Notes: generated from the letters alone by a model not told the origin. A DNA stretch of 64,000 nt from Frankia alni ACN14a (GCF_000058485.1 NC_008278.1:4830962-4894961); one strand, 5' to 3'. Counted from the stretch's first letter, positions 39,791-49,099 are shown. Translations and numbers: made by a program.

Positions 39791-41893
39791 ACCGTGCCCG
39801 GCGGGCGGGGCGGGCGGGGCGGGCGGGGTGGACGAGGCGGGCGGGGCGCTGCGCGGCTGCGGCAGCCGCGGGGCGAGCAGGTGCGCGGCCAGCCAGTCGA
39901 CGGCGGTCCGGACGAACCGGACCCGGTTGGCAAGCTCGACCACCTCGTGCCCCTCGCCGGGGAACAGCAGGTAGCGGCAGTCGACGCCACGGGCGGTGGC
40001 CGCGGCCACCGTCTGCTCGGCCTCGATCAGCGGGACGTTGGTGTCGTTCTCACCGTGGACGACGAGCAGCGGCGCCGCCAGCGCGCTCATCCGATGCAGC
40101 GGCGACAGCGCGCGCAGCAGCGCGGGCTGCGTGGCCGGATCGCCGTACTTGGTCACCGCGGAGGCCGCGATCCACGGCTCGGTGTGCTGGTAGAACGTCT
40201 CCAGGTCGACCATGCCGCAGACGTCCACGCCCACGCGGAACAACTGCGGGAAGTGCACCAGGGCGGCCAGCGTCAGGTACCCGCCGTAGGAGCGCCCCGC
40301 GATCCCGACCCGCTCCGGGTCGGCCAGGCCGGTGTCGACGAGATCCCGCACGCAGCTCGCCACGTCCTCGATGCCGTCGAACCGGCGGTGGGCGTGATCG
40401 GCCTCCTCGAAGGCCCGCCCGTACCCGGTGGAGCCGCGCACGTTCGGCGCGAACACCGCGATCCCGCGGGCGAGCAGCGCGTGGAACAGCGGGTTGAACG
40501 TCGGGCGTTCCTGGGCCTCGGGTCCACCGTGCAGGTACACCAGGGTCGGCAGCGGGCCCGGGGGCACCGGCGGGCGGTACCACCAGCCGGCCAGCTCCCG
40601 ACCGTCATGCGCGGTGAGGGTGTGCGGCACGGGGCGCACCAGTTCCGCCGGCCGGGTGGGAGCGTGCGAGACCAGACATCGGTAGCGGGCGAACTCGGGC
40701 GCGGGCTGGCCGGCGGCGGCCCGGGCGGTCAGATCGCAGGTCCACAGCTCCCCGGGGGTCGCGGCGCCGTCGAGGGCGAGGACCAGCTCCCGGCCGCCGG
40801 GACGGGCCAGCAGGGCGGTGACGACGTCGCGGGGCGGTGCCGGCAGCGGCCGGCTCCGGCCGCTCGGCAGGTCGACGAGCGTGAGCTCGCTGCGTCCCGC
40901 CACGTTCCAGACGACGACCGCCCGCTCGCCCCCGCCGAGCAGGGCGAACCGTTCCACGTCGGCGTCGGGACGCTCGGCGATCACCACCGTGGAGCCGGGG
41001 GCGTCCACGGGGACGTCGAGCAGGGCGGCCCGCTCCCGGCCGAGGTCGGTCACCAGCAGCACCCGGCGCCCGTCCGCGGTGAAGCGGCCGGTGAGGACGG
41101 TCGCGGTGCCGCCGGGCAGCTCCCACGACGAGTGGGCCGCACCGCCGCCCGCCGGCGGGGTGAGCCGGACGTCGACGACGATCGCGCGGCGAACGCCGCG
41201 CGGCCCCTCCCGCAGCAGCAGCCGGTAGGCGCCGACCAGCGGGTCGCCCCCGTGATCGAGGGCGACGAGGTCGACGAGGTCGCAGACCTGCAATGCGACG
41301 CCCTCGGCGAGCCGGGCCCGCCGGCCGTCGAGACCGACCAGCACGGCGGCGGTACGCCCGGTCCGGTCGGCGCGGTCGGACTCGGTGACGACGAGGGCGA
41401 GCCCGTCGGCGGTCCAGCGGGCCGGCACGGCGGCACGGCCGTCCCCGCCGGCCAGGCGGCGTGGGCCGCCGCCGTCGGCCAGGCTGCGCGGTCCGCCGCC
41501 GTCGGCAGCGACGACACGGACCTCGGTGAGCTCCCCGCCGCCGGGCGCCACGTGCACGGCGATCAGGTCCCCCGCGGGCGACCAGAGCGCGGCGCGGACA
41601 TGCCCCGGGCCGGTGTCCACGCGACGTGGCCGACCGTCGGCGTCCTGGATCCACAGCGCGGGCCCGGCCGGGCCGTCCGCGACGTAGGCGAGCCGGCCGC
41701 CGGGGGCGAGGGCGGGCGCCCGCACCCCCTCGGCCGCCACCCAGGCCCGCACCAGATCCGACGCGCCGGCCCGACCGGCACGCCCGGGCCTGGGGATGCG
41801 GATCACGTTCCCCAAGGTCACATCGCCCCCTGACGTCACACCATCGCCCAACGTCACGTCACTGCCTAGCGTCACGTCACTGCCTAGCGTCAT
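39506..41893 (-). CDS. S9 prolyl-oligopeptidase-family serine peptidase
   Basis: A 795-codon ORF. The N-terminal ~25 residues are degenerate TLGSDV repeats from an 18-bp tandem repeat. Residues ~40-390 form a beta-propeller (RAPALAPGGRLAYVADGPAG, AALWSPAGDLIAVH). The C-terminal hydrolase has YLHGGPEAQERP, nucleophile Ser in GIAGRSYGGYLTLAAL near 535, Asp in VVHGENDTNVPL near 618 and His in PGEGHEVVELANR near 647. The family core ends about LAAHLLAP (near 39890). Beyond it the frame continues through a GGGCGGGGC microsatellite and antisense through the GNAT gene, so slippage there probably removed the natural stop. The start ATG overlaps the amidotransferase stop. It may trim or release the peptide made by the upstream enzymes (inference). 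Confidence 0.87.
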   Translation of the reverse strand: MTLGSDVTLGSDVTLGDGVTSGGDVTLGNVIRIPRPGRAGRAGASDLVRAWVAAEGVRAPALAPGGRLAYVADGPAGPALWIQDADGRPRRVDTGPGHVRAALWSPAGDLIAVHVAPGGGELTEVRVVAADGGGPRSLADGGGPRRLAGGDGRAAVPARWTADGLALVVTESDRADRTGRTAAVLVGLDGRRARLAEGVALQVCDLVDLVALDHGGDPLVGAYRLLLREGPRGVRRAIVVDVRLTPPAGGGAAHSSWELPGGTATVLTGRFTADGRRVLLVTDLGRERAALLDVPVDAPGSTVVIAERPDADVERFALLGGGERAVVVWNVAGRSELTLVDLPSGRSRPLPAPPRDVVTALLARPGGRELVLALDGAATPGELWTCDLTARAAAGQPAPEFARYRCLVSHAPTRPAELVRPVPHTLTAHDGRELAGWWYRPPVPPGPLPTLVYLHGGPEAQERPTFNPLFHALLARGIAVFAPNVRGSTGYGRAFEEADHAHRRFDGIEDVASCVRDLVDTGLADPERVGIAGRSYGGYLTLAALVHFPQLFRVGVDVCGMVDLETFYQHTEPWIAASAVTKYGDPATQPALLRALSPLHRMSALAAPLLVVHGENDTNVPLIEAEQTVAAATARGVDCRYLLFPGEGHEVVELANRVRFVRTAVDWLAAHLLAPRLPQPRSAPPASSTPPAPPAPPAGHGSGGPAGSFEQDELAHLVVVGPADGGEAQAGGDRQRHCGVGWQGHQRPAHPRFAEGPVQQQAAALDRVAASGVSGERRLAEGDAAVGVGWATEAG
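39800..39848. repeat. GGGCGGGGC microsatellite-like repeat at the S9 peptidase tail
   Basis: About five copies of a 9-bp G/C unit, slightly degenerate, between the GNAT stop and the end of the conserved peptidase domain. Length change here would shift the peptidase frame. Confidence 0.8.
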
Positions 41894-41906
41894 GTCACTC
41901 CCTGGG
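41817..41906. repeat. 18-bp tandem repeat x5 over the amidotransferase-stop / peptidase-start junction
   Basis: Units begin at 41817, 41835, 41853, 41871 and 41889; the units at 41853 and 41871 are identical (GTCACGTCACTGCCTAGC). The ATGA overlap of the two genes lies inside the unit at 41889. In the peptidase frame it encodes (T/S)(L)GSDV-type repeats. Confidence 0.9.
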
Positions 41907-43674
41907 TCTGGAGCCACATCTCGAGCAGCGCGGCCTGCCAGAGGGCGTTCGCGCCGAGGGTCGTGCGGTTGTCGTTCGGGGCCGCCAGCATCGCCTGGAT
42001 CCACGCCGGGCGGAACAGGCCGCGGGACTTCGCCGCCGGGTCGGTGAGCGCATCGCGGACCCGGTCGAGGAACGGGCCGTCCAGGTGGCGGATCGCCGGC
42101 ACCGGGAAGTACCCCTTGGGCCGGTCGATGACGTCGACGGGCATGAGCGGACGGCCGATGTCCTTGAGCACGCCCTTGCCCCCGGAGGCGAGCTTGAGCT
42201 CGGGCGGGCAGGCCGCGGCGAGCTCGACCAGCTCGTGGTCGAGGAAGGGAGTGCGCGCCTCCAGGCCCGCGGCCATCGTCATGTTGTCGACCCGCTTCAC
42301 CGGGTCGTCGACGAGCATGACCGTCGAGTCGAGGCGAAGGGCGGCGTCGACGGAGGTCTCGGCGCCCGGTCGGGCCATGTGGGAGGCGACGAAGTGCCGG
42401 CTGGCGTCGGCCTCGATGAGGTGGTGCGGCTCGACCATCGCGGGCATGTCGCGGTGCGGCCGGTCGGCGAAGACCCGCAGGTAGGCGTCGACGGTCTGGT
42501 CGCGTGGGACGCCGGCCAGCGGCGGATACCAGGAGTAGCCGGCGAAGACCTCGTCGGCGCCCTGCCCGGACTGCACGACCTTGACGTGCCGGGAGACCTC
42601 CTGCGAGAGCAGGTAGAACGCGACGCAGTCGTGGCTCACCATCGGCTCGCTCATCGCGGCGACGGCGGCGTCGACGGCGGGCAGCAGCCGGTTGCCGGGC
42701 ACCCGGATCTGGTGGTGGTCGGTCTCGAAGTGCCGGGCGATGATGTCCGAGTAGGCGAACTCGTCGCCGGACTCGCCGCCGGCGGCCTCGAAGCCGACGC
42801 TGAACGTCGCCAGGCCGTGCTGGCCGGCCTCGGCGAGCAGCGCGACGATCAGGCTGGAGTCCAGCCCGCCGGACAGCAGCACCCCGACGGGCACGTCGGC
42901 GACCATCCGCCGGCGCACCGCCAGGCGCAGCCTCTCGGCGATGGCGTCCTGCCAGTCGCGGGCGGTCCAGTCGGCGCGCGCCGGGTCGCGGGTGAAGTCC
43001 GGGCTCCAGTACACCTCGTCGGTCCAGGTCCCGTCGGGCTCGACGACCCGCACGGTGGCGGCGGGCAGCTTGCGCACCCCGGCGAGGATGGTGTGCGGCG
43101 CCGGCACCACCGAGTGGAACGACAGGTAGTGGTGGAAGGCGACGAGGTCGATGTCCGAGGAGACGCCGCCCCCGGCGAGCAGCGCGGGCAGGGTGGAGGC
43201 GAAGCGCAGCCGTTCGGCGTCGGCGGCGAGGTACAGCGGCTTGATGCCGAGCCGGTCGCGGGCGAGGACGAGCCGGCCGGTGTCGCGCTCGGCGACCGCG
43301 AAGGCGAACATGCCGGCGAAGTGATCCACGCACCGGGTGCCCCAGTGGTGGTAGGCCTTGGCGATCACCTCGGTGTCCGAGGTGGAGAAGAAGCGGTAGC
43401 CGGCGGCGGCCAGCTCGTCGCGCAGCTCCCGGTAGTTGTAGATGCACCCGTTGAACACGAGGGTCAGGCCCAGCTCGCTGTCGACCATCGGCTGGGCGCC
43501 ACACTCGGACAGATCGATGATCTTCAGGCGACGGTGGCCGAACGCGACCGGCCCCGACGACCACACCCCGGCGCCGTCCGGGCCCCGCGGCACCATGGTG
43601 GCCGTCATCCGTACCACCGCGTCGACGTCCGCTCCCCGGCCGTCGAACCTCAGCTCACCACTCAGCCCGCACAT
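41890..43674 (-). CDS. Asparagine-synthetase-like amidotransferase of the N-acetylglutaminylglutamine type
   Basis: A 594-residue glutamine-dependent amidotransferase. Cys2 (MCGLSGELRFDGRGADVD) is the glutaminase nucleophile, and GHRRLKIIDLSECGAQPMVD, then FNGCIYNYRELRDELAAAGY complete the class-II domain. The synthetase domain has the PP-loop LSGGLDSS near residue 272, VQSGQGADEVFAGY and EARTPFLDHELVEL. The N-terminal wording matches the amidotransferase that amidates N-acetylglutaminylglutamine, an osmoprotectant dipeptide. GGGAG lies 5 nt before the ATG. It follows the GCS2/ATP-grasp ligase gene by 280 bp and overlaps the S9 peptidase start. Confidence 0.9.
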   Translation of the reverse strand: MCGLSGELRFDGRGADVDAVVRMTATMVPRGPDGAGVWSSGPVAFGHRRLKIIDLSECGAQPMVDSELGLTLVFNGCIYNYRELRDELAAAGYRFFSTSDTEVIAKAYHHWGTRCVDHFAGMFAFAVAERDTGRLVLARDRLGIKPLYLAADAERLRFASTLPALLAGGGVSSDIDLVAFHHYLSFHSVVPAPHTILAGVRKLPAATVRVVEPDGTWTDEVYWSPDFTRDPARADWTARDWQDAIAERLRLAVRRRMVADVPVGVLLSGGLDSSLIVALLAEAGQHGLATFSVGFEAAGGESGDEFAYSDIIARHFETDHHQIRVPGNRLLPAVDAAVAAMSEPMVSHDCVAFYLLSQEVSRHVKVVQSGQGADEVFAGYSWYPPLAGVPRDQTVDAYLRVFADRPHRDMPAMVEPHHLIEADASRHFVASHMARPGAETSVDAALRLDSTVMLVDDPVKRVDNMTMAAGLEARTPFLDHELVELAAACPPELKLASGGKGVLKDIGRPLMPVDVIDRPKGYFPVPAIRHLDGPFLDRVRDALTDPAAKSRGLFRPAWIQAMLAAPNDNRTTLGANALWQAALLEMWLQTQGVT

Positions 43675-43870
43675 GTGCACTCCCGTCGATCTGTCAGAAC
43701 AGGCGAGATCCATTCCCCGAGCAGTCCTGCCCGGCATGAGGGTGCACGATCGTCCGTCCACCTTCGACGCCGGAGATTTCAGCCTCGTGTCCCCGCGGTT
43801 GCGACCGAGGACCGCTTCGCCCGCCCGGAACTCCCGCCCGCCGGCACTGGCCCGCCGGCACGTCGTCATG

Positions 43871-43893
43871 CCCCGCCGAGAACCTCGGCGGGG
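43871..43893. terminator. 10-bp stem-loop between ligase and amidotransferase genes
   Basis: CCCCGCCGAG (43871-43880) pairs perfectly with 43884-43893 around AAC. No T-run follows. It could partly terminate ligase transcription; the 280-bp gap then leaves room for a separate promoter for the amidotransferase. Confidence 0.45.
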
Positions 43894-43901
43894 TACGACG
43901 G

Positions 43902-43958
43902 CGGTCGTGGGTCAGCTCAGCGGTCGTGGGTCAGCTCAGCGGCCGTGGATCAGCTCAG
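43902..43958. repeat. 19-bp tandem repeat x3 straddling the ligase stop codon
   Basis: Units CGGTCGTGGGTCAGCTCAG at 43902 and 43921 are identical, with a two-mismatch copy at 43940-43958. The ligase stop (43955-43957) is inside the last unit. Confidence 0.92.
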
Positions 43959-46531
43959 CGGCGCGGGATCCAGGTGTCCTTGGAGCCACCGCCCTGGGAC
44001 GAGTTGACGATGAGGCTGCCGGGCGGGGCCACCCGACTCAGCGCCGCGGGCACGACGACCGGCTCGACGCCGGCGTAGACGAACACCCGCAGGTCCACCG
44101 CGCAGGGCTCCAGGTGGCTGTCGTGCCAGGTCGGATGGGTGGACAGGGCGACCACCTCCTGGCCGATCCAGCGCCGCGGGTCGGCCAGGATCTGCTCCCG
44201 GACGGCGGTGAGCTGGTACGGCTCGGCGTGCGGGCCGATCACGACGCCGGAGCCGCCGAAACCGTCGACCGGCTTGACGACGAGCTGGTCGAGGTTGGCC
44301 AGCACGTGCTCGCACTGCTCCGGATCGCCGCAGACGTAGGTCGGCACGTCGTCGAGGACGGGCTGCTCCCCGAGGTAGTAGGTGACCATCCGGGGCACGT
44401 AGGCATAGACGACCTTGTCGTCGCCGATGCCGTTGCCCGGTGCGTTCGCGACGCTCACCTGTCCGGCGCGGACCGCACGCAGCAGCGCCGGGCCGAGCGG
44501 GGCGCCGTCCGCGCCCGGCGCGGCGAACAGCTCGTCCTCGTCGATGCGCCGGTAGAGGACGTCGACGCGGCGGCGGCGGCCGTCGTCGACCCGGTAGGCG
44601 ACGTCGTCGTCGACGAGCAGCGCCCCCGGTTCGACCAGCGGTACCCCCATCTCCTCGGCGAGCATGGCGTGCTCGAAGTAGGCGGAGTCGGCCGGCCCGC
44701 TGGTCAGCACGGCGACGGCGGGCTCGCCGGTGACGGCGGGCGGCGCCGCGGCGACGAGTGCGTCGTGCAGCAGCGCGGGCACGGTGCCCAGCCGCAGGAT
44801 GCCCGGCGGCGGCCCGAGCTCGGGCAGCACCGACTCGGCGAGCCGGCGGCCCTCGACGGCGTAGGCGATCCCCGACGGCACCCGCAGGTTGTCCTCGAGC
44901 ACCAGCCAGCCGCCGTCCCCGCCGCGGACGAGGTCGATGCCGGCGGTGGTGATCCGGATCGCGTCGCGGCCGGGGGCTCGGCCGCCGTGGCGCAGCCCCG
45001 GGGCGTCGTTGACCACCCAGGGCGGGACGATGCCGTCCGCGACGGCGGCCCGTTCGCCGTAGACGTCGTGCAGGAACGCCTCCAGCGCGCGGACCCGCTG
45101 GCCGAGCCCCCGGCCGAGCACGGCCCAGTCGTCGGCGGCGACGATGCGCGGCACGATGTCGAAGGGGAACGGCCGGCTCGCCGAGTCCCCGTTGACCCGG
45201 AACGTGATGCCCCGGTCGGTCTGCTCGGCCTCGCGGGCGCCGACGCGTTCGTCGAGGGTGTCCGGGCCGAGCCGCTCCAGGGTGCGCATCACCGCCCGGT
45301 ACTGGGGGCGCACGGCGCCGTGCTCGTCGACGACCTCGTCGTAGCCGGCCGGCTGATAACGCTCCAGCAGGATCGGCGCGATCTGGTCGGGCGCCGACAC
45401 CGCGGGCGCGACCCCGAGCGACGCGCCGGCCGGCGGCACGTCGCGGGTCTCGGCGAGGATCAGGTCGGCGACGTCGGTGAGCAGGCCGCGGCGGGCGAAC
45501 GCCCGGCGCTGGCGCAGCGCCGAGCTGCCCCGACCGGCCGCCTGCTCGGCGAGGTTGTCGATGAGCTCCCAGTCGTCGTAGCGCTCGAGCTGGGGGCGCA
45601 CCTCCTCCAGCATCCGGCGCAGCATGGCCCGCGCGGGCACGGGGCCCGCGCCGAAGATGTCGACGAGGTCGCCCTCCAGCCCGGAGCGGGCCGCCCGCCA
45701 GGTCGCCGCCCGCAGCAGCTCGGCGCGCGGGGGCGGGGCCTGGCCGCCGGCCTCGATCTCCTCGATCGCCCGGCCCACCAGGGCCCGGAACAGCCCGGCG
45801 ATGAGGATGACGTTGTCCACGTCCGGGCAGGCGTCGCAGATACGCAGCTCGACGGTGGGCAGGTGGGCCGAGGGGCGGACGTCGAAGTACACCATGCCCG
45901 GGTCGCTGATCACCCCGGACTTGATCAGATCCGCGATGAGCTGGTCGTACTCGGCGGCGGTCTGGAACGACCCGGCGACGCCCGCGGTGGGCCAGCGCTG
46001 CCAGACCAGCGTGCGCATGCTCGCGTAGCCGCTGTCGGCGCCGAGCCAGTACGGCGAGCTGGCCGACAGCGCCAGCAGCATCGGCAGCCAGGGGGCGGTC
46101 CAGGCGACGACGGCCATGGCCAGGTCGCGGTCGGCGACGTCGACGTGCACCTGGGCGCCGCAGATGAGCTGCTCCCGGGCGACGATCTGGTAGTCCTCGG
46201 TCATCTGCTCGTAGCGGGCGTCGCGGGAGACGTCGAGCAGGTCCATGTCGAGGATCGGCACGGTGCCCGACGCCGCCGGCCCGAGACCCAGCTCGCCCGC
46301 CGCCTCGGCCAGCCGGCGGCGCAGGTCCAGCAGGTTGGATCGCAGGGCCAGCAGATCGACCGTCGGCTGACTGTTCGTCTCGACGACGGATTTCAACAGT
46401 TCCGGTGAGAAGGAGTCCTTGTCCAGCCGCTGCAGTATTTCCTCGGCCCGGGGAACAAGTTGGCGGGTGGTGAGATCGAGGATGTGAAACTCCTCCTCGA
46501 CGCCGACGGCCACGTTCCGTGCGTCGCTCAT
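43955..46531 (-). CDS. Fused GCS2 carboxylate-amine ligase and circularly permuted ATP-grasp enzyme
   Basis: An 858-residue two-domain ligase. Residues ~1-370 are a YbdK/GCS2 glutamate-cysteine-ligase-like domain (VAVGVEEEFHILDLTTRQLV, ICGAQVHVDVADRDLAMAVV, ELRICDACPDVDNVILIAGL). Residues ~390-858 are a circularly permuted ATP-grasp domain (DUF404/407-type): PFPFDIVPRIVAADDWAVLG, VLEDNLRVPSGIAYAVEGR, then VVKPVDGFGGSGVVIGPHAE and SLIVNSSQGGGSKDTWIPRR. Each half should activate a carboxylate with ATP and join it to an amine, so the chain could make a short peptide in two steps. It is followed by an amidotransferase and a peptidase. Divergence from EgtA/GshA means ordinary gamma-glutamylcysteine synthesis cannot be assumed. 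Confidence 0.88.
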   Translation of the reverse strand: MSDARNVAVGVEEEFHILDLTTRQLVPRAEEILQRLDKDSFSPELLKSVVETNSQPTVDLLALRSNLLDLRRRLAEAAGELGLGPAASGTVPILDMDLLDVSRDARYEQMTEDYQIVAREQLICGAQVHVDVADRDLAMAVVAWTAPWLPMLLALSASSPYWLGADSGYASMRTLVWQRWPTAGVAGSFQTAAEYDQLIADLIKSGVISDPGMVYFDVRPSAHLPTVELRICDACPDVDNVILIAGLFRALVGRAIEEIEAGGQAPPPRAELLRAATWRAARSGLEGDLVDIFGAGPVPARAMLRRMLEEVRPQLERYDDWELIDNLAEQAAGRGSSALRQRRAFARRGLLTDVADLILAETRDVPPAGASLGVAPAVSAPDQIAPILLERYQPAGYDEVVDEHGAVRPQYRAVMRTLERLGPDTLDERVGAREAEQTDRGITFRVNGDSASRPFPFDIVPRIVAADDWAVLGRGLGQRVRALEAFLHDVYGERAAVADGIVPPWVVNDAPGLRHGGRAPGRDAIRITTAGIDLVRGGDGGWLVLEDNLRVPSGIAYAVEGRRLAESVLPELGPPPGILRLGTVPALLHDALVAAAPPAVTGEPAVAVLTSGPADSAYFEHAMLAEEMGVPLVEPGALLVDDDVAYRVDDGRRRRVDVLYRRIDEDELFAAPGADGAPLGPALLRAVRAGQVSVANAPGNGIGDDKVVYAYVPRMVTYYLGEQPVLDDVPTYVCGDPEQCEHVLANLDQLVVKPVDGFGGSGVVIGPHAEPYQLTAVREQILADPRRWIGQEVVALSTHPTWHDSHLEPCAVDLRVFVYAGVEPVVVPAALSRVAPPGSLIVNSSQGGGSKDTWIPRR

Positions 46532-46889
46532 GGCGGCCTACGCTACGGCCGGCCGGTTACGCATGCATGACACGGACGTATCTCGCATACCGGCGATCGG
46601 GGCATACCTCGGCACGGGCACGTGCACCACCTTTGTCTGGTCGGCGTCCCGACCCCAGCCAGCCGTGGCGCCGCGACCCACCTGTGTGATCGCCCCGGTC
46701 CGACCCGTCGGCCGGACGCCGGCGGCAGCCGGTCGCGGACGTTGTCTTGTTGTCCCGTCGGCCGTCAATAAAACGTGACGAAGCCCGCAGCATTGCTCCG
46801 GGGAGGAGCGGGGACGAAGAGAAGCCGAGCGCTCAACGAAAGCGCTCGGAGACGCAGCGGATCGGGCCGGAGTGTTCACCCGGCGAGGG
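46532..46889. other. Intergenic between ligase start and oxyR end
   Basis: No gene supported. It contains the promoter side of the ligase gene (right to left) and the oxyR terminator at 46825-46849. Around 46745-46800 the DNA is locally A/T-richer (TCAATAAAACGTGACG), a plausible promoter area. Confidence 0.5.
46808..46849 (-). terminator. Terminator of oxyR
   Basis: On the minus strand, 41 bp after the oxyR stop, CCGAGCGCT/AGCGCTCGG arms (46825-46833 and 46841-46849) form a 9-bp stem with a 7-nt loop, followed by pyrimidine-rich CTTCTCTTCGTCCC. This is the clearest intrinsic terminator in the window. Confidence 0.65.
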
Positions 46890-47855
46890 TTACCCAGGAT
46901 TTCCCGCCGGAGCTGGAACCGACACCGTAACCGGGCTGAGGTCCAGGTCCGTCCCGGGCAGCGCGGCGCGGACCTCCGTGGCCAACAGCCCCCAGTCCGT
47001 GACGCGCGCCGAGGTCGACCGGTGGGCCAGGCCGATGCGCCGGTGCGGCGCCGGGCGGCGGAAGGTGGCGACCGCGAGGCCGCGTCCCTCCCCCACCTCG
47101 ACGGCGACGGCGGCGGCGGGCAGCAACGTCAGCCCCAGCCCGCCGGCGACCATCTGGACGATCGTCGACAGGCTGGCCGCCCGCAGCGTGGCCCGCTCCC
47201 GCGCCCCGGCCTCCCGGCAGACGTCCAGCGCCTGCGCCCGGAAGCAGTGCCCGTCCTCCAGCAGGAGCACGTCCTGGCCGGCGAGCCCGGCGACGGGTAC
47301 GGCGCTGCCGCCGGCCAGCGGATGCTCGGCGGGCGTCACGAGGACGAAGTCCTCGTCGTAGAGCGGGATCTCGGCGATGCCCGGCTCGTCGTTGGGCAGC
47401 GCGAGCAGTGCCAGGTCGAGCGCGCCGCCGCGCAGCTCCGCCAGCAGGGCCGCGGTCTGCGCCTCGCGCAGCCGCAGGCGCGCCTGCGGCCAGCGCGCGC
47501 GCAGCGTGGGCAGCAGCCGCGGCAGCAGGTAGGGCGCGACCGTGGGGATGACGCCGAGCCGGATGTCGCCGGTCAGCGGGGCGCGGGCCCGCACCGCGAC
47601 CTCCGCGATGTCGTCGACCGCGCCGAGCACCCCCCGGGCCCGCGCGACGATCTGCTCGCCCACCGCGGTGAGCAGGACGCTGCGCGTGGTGCGCTCGACG
47701 AGCTGGACGCCGAGGGTGCGCTCCAGCGCCGCGACCGCGCTGGACAGCGTCGGCTGGCTCACGTGCAGCGCCGCCGCCGCCCGGCCGAAGTGCCGATGGT
47801 CGGCGACGCCGACGAGCGCACGCAACTGGGTGAGCGTCGGCTGCGGAGTAGCCAT
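46890..47855 (-). CDS. oxyR: OxyR, LysR-family peroxide sensor
   Basis: A 321-residue LysR regulator. The N-terminal helix-turn-helix is TLTQLRALVGVADHRHFGRA, then LHVSQPTLSSAVAALERTLG. The redox pair C204 and C213 in the EDGHCFRAQALDVC region has the same 9-residue spacing as E. coli Cys199/Cys208, so peroxide sensing by disulfide formation is expected. It is divergent from ahpCD with a 123-bp spacer containing a candidate LysR site, the standard actinobacterial oxyR-ahpCD arrangement. Confidence 0.95.
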   Translation of the reverse strand: MATPQPTLTQLRALVGVADHRHFGRAAAALHVSQPTLSSAVAALERTLGVQLVERTTRSVLLTAVGEQIVARARGVLGAVDDIAEVAVRARAPLTGDIRLGVIPTVAPYLLPRLLPTLRARWPQARLRLREAQTAALLAELRGGALDLALLALPNDEPGIAEIPLYDEDFVLVTPAEHPLAGGSAVPVAGLAGQDVLLLEDGHCFRAQALDVCREAGARERATLRAASLSTIVQMVAGGLGLTLLPAAAVAVEVGEGRGLAVATFRRPAPHRRIGLAHRSTSARVTDWGLLATEVRAALPGTDLDLSPVTVSVPAPAGNPG

Positions 47856-47978
47856 AGACCGAGGCTATCAAACTTGCCGAATCTTTCGATTTCCCTTCTG
47901 AGTCGACGGTCGCAAGAGTGGGCTCTGCCCGGCCACCACCGCAGACCCGAACGTCACCGCAGAGAGGACCACCTCGAC
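47856..47978. promoter_or_regulatory. oxyR-ahpC divergent promoter region with a candidate OxyR site
   Basis: GCTATCAAACTTGCC, then GAATCTTTCGAT (47864-47890) form an imperfect dyad (ATC...GAT with ATCAAA/TTTCGAT arms), typical of a LysR T-N11-A operator. AGAGAGGA precedes the ahpC ATG. Confidence 0.55.
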
Positions 47979-48542
47979 ATGCTCACCGTCGGCGACACCT
48001 TCCCCGCCTACGATCTGACCGGCGTCGTCTCCAACGACCCCGACACCGCCTTCGTCCGGGAGACCGCCACCAGCCGCCCCGGCACGTGGCGCGTCGTGTT
48101 CTTCTGGCCGAAGGACTTCACGTTCGTGTGTCCCACCGAGATCGCCGCGTTCGGCCGGCTCAACGACGAGTTCGCCGACCGGGACGCGCAGGTCCTCGGC
48201 GTGTCCACGGACAGCGAGTACGTCCACCTGGCGTGGCGGCAGAACCACCCGGACCTGACCGACCTGCCCTTCCCGATGCTCGCCGACATCCGCAAGGACC
48301 TGACCGCCGCCGCCGGGGTGCTCGGCGACGACGGGGTGGCGCAGCGGGCGACCTTCATCGTCGACCCGGACAACGTCATCCAGTTCGTCATGGTCACCGC
48401 GGGCAGCGTCGGGCGGAACCCGGCCGAGGTCCTGCGGGTGCTCGACGCGCTGCAGACCGACGAGCTGTGCCCCTGCAACTGGCAGAAGGGCCAGGCGACG
48501 CTGGGCGCCGCCGCGCCCACCCCGGTCGAGGTGGCCGCCTGA
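47979..48542 (+). CDS. ahpC: Alkyl hydroperoxide reductase AhpC (peroxiredoxin)
   Basis: A 187-residue 2-Cys peroxiredoxin reducing H2O2, organic peroxides and peroxynitrite. The peroxidatic Cys51 is in [17 protein letters not shown] with the conserved Pro and Thr; [20 protein letters not shown] is the usual mid-domain. The C-terminal [12 protein letters not shown] contains the resolving cysteines, as in actinobacterial AhpC, which is recycled by AhpD. The stop overlaps the ahpD start by one base (TGATG). Confidence 0.97.
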   Translation: MLTVGDTFPAYDLTGVVSNDPDTAFVRETATSRPGTWRVVFFWPKDFTFVCPTEIAAFGRLNDEFADRDAQVLGVSTDSEYVHLAWRQNHPDLTDLPFPMLADIRKDLTAAAGVLGDDGVAQRATFIVDPDNVIQFVMVTAGSVGRNPAEVLRVLDALQTDELCPCNWQKGQATLGAAAPTPVEVAA

Positions 48543-49099
48543 TGACCGTCGCCCGCCTGCGGGAGCTGCTGCCCGACTACGCCCGCGACCTGCGCCTCAA
48601 CCTCGGCTCGGTGACCAGCCAGTCGAACCTGTCCGCCCAGCAGTTGTGGGGCACGGTGCTCGCGGCGGCCATCGCCAGCCGCGGGCGCACCGTGCTGGTC
48701 GAGCTCGAGCCCGAGGCGCTCGACCACCTGAGCGCCGAGGCGGCCACCGCGGCGCGCACGGCGGCGGCGCTGATGGCGATGAACAACGTCTACTACCGCA
48801 GCCTGCACCTGCTGGAGGACGAGGAGTACTCCCGGCTGCGGGCCGGGCTGCGGATGAACGCCCTCGCCAACCCCGGTGTCGACAAGGTCGATGTCGAGCT
48901 CTGGTCGCTGGCGGTCTCCGCGGTCAACGGCTGCGGCCGCTGCCTGACCGCCCACGAGCACGAGCTGCGCGGCCGCGGGGTCGCCCGCGAGGTGATCCAG
49001 GACGCGATCCGGGTCGCCTCGGTCGTGCATGCGGTCGCGGTGACCGTCGAGGCGCTGGAGACCTCCAGCGGCACCAACCGGGTCGCCGCCGCGGACTGA
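48542..49099 (+). CDS. ahpD: Alkylhydroperoxidase AhpD
   Basis: A 185-residue AhpD. Cys131-x-x-Cys134 in [20 protein letters not shown] with the following His is the catalytic proton-relay and disulfide site. The N-terminal [20 protein letters not shown] and [20 protein letters not shown] match the family throughout. It reduces AhpC using lipoamide-linked dihydrolipoyl enzymes in mycobacteria. Co-transcribed with ahpC. Confidence 0.96.
   Translation: MTVARLRELLPDYARDLRLNLGSVTSQSNLSAQQLWGTVLAAAIASRGRTVLVELEPEALDHLSAEAATAARTAAALMAMNNVYYRSLHLLEDEEYSRLRAGLRMNALANPGVDKVDVELWSLAVSAVNGCGRCLTAHEHELRGRGVAREVIQDAIRVASVVHAVAVTVEALETSSGTNRVAAAD

Noticed and set aside
43955-46531. Calling the ligase EgtA or GshA
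   Set aside because: The N-terminal GCS2 domain is of the YbdK type and is fused to a circularly permuted ATP-grasp domain; no ergothioneine or mycothiol partner gene lies nearby.
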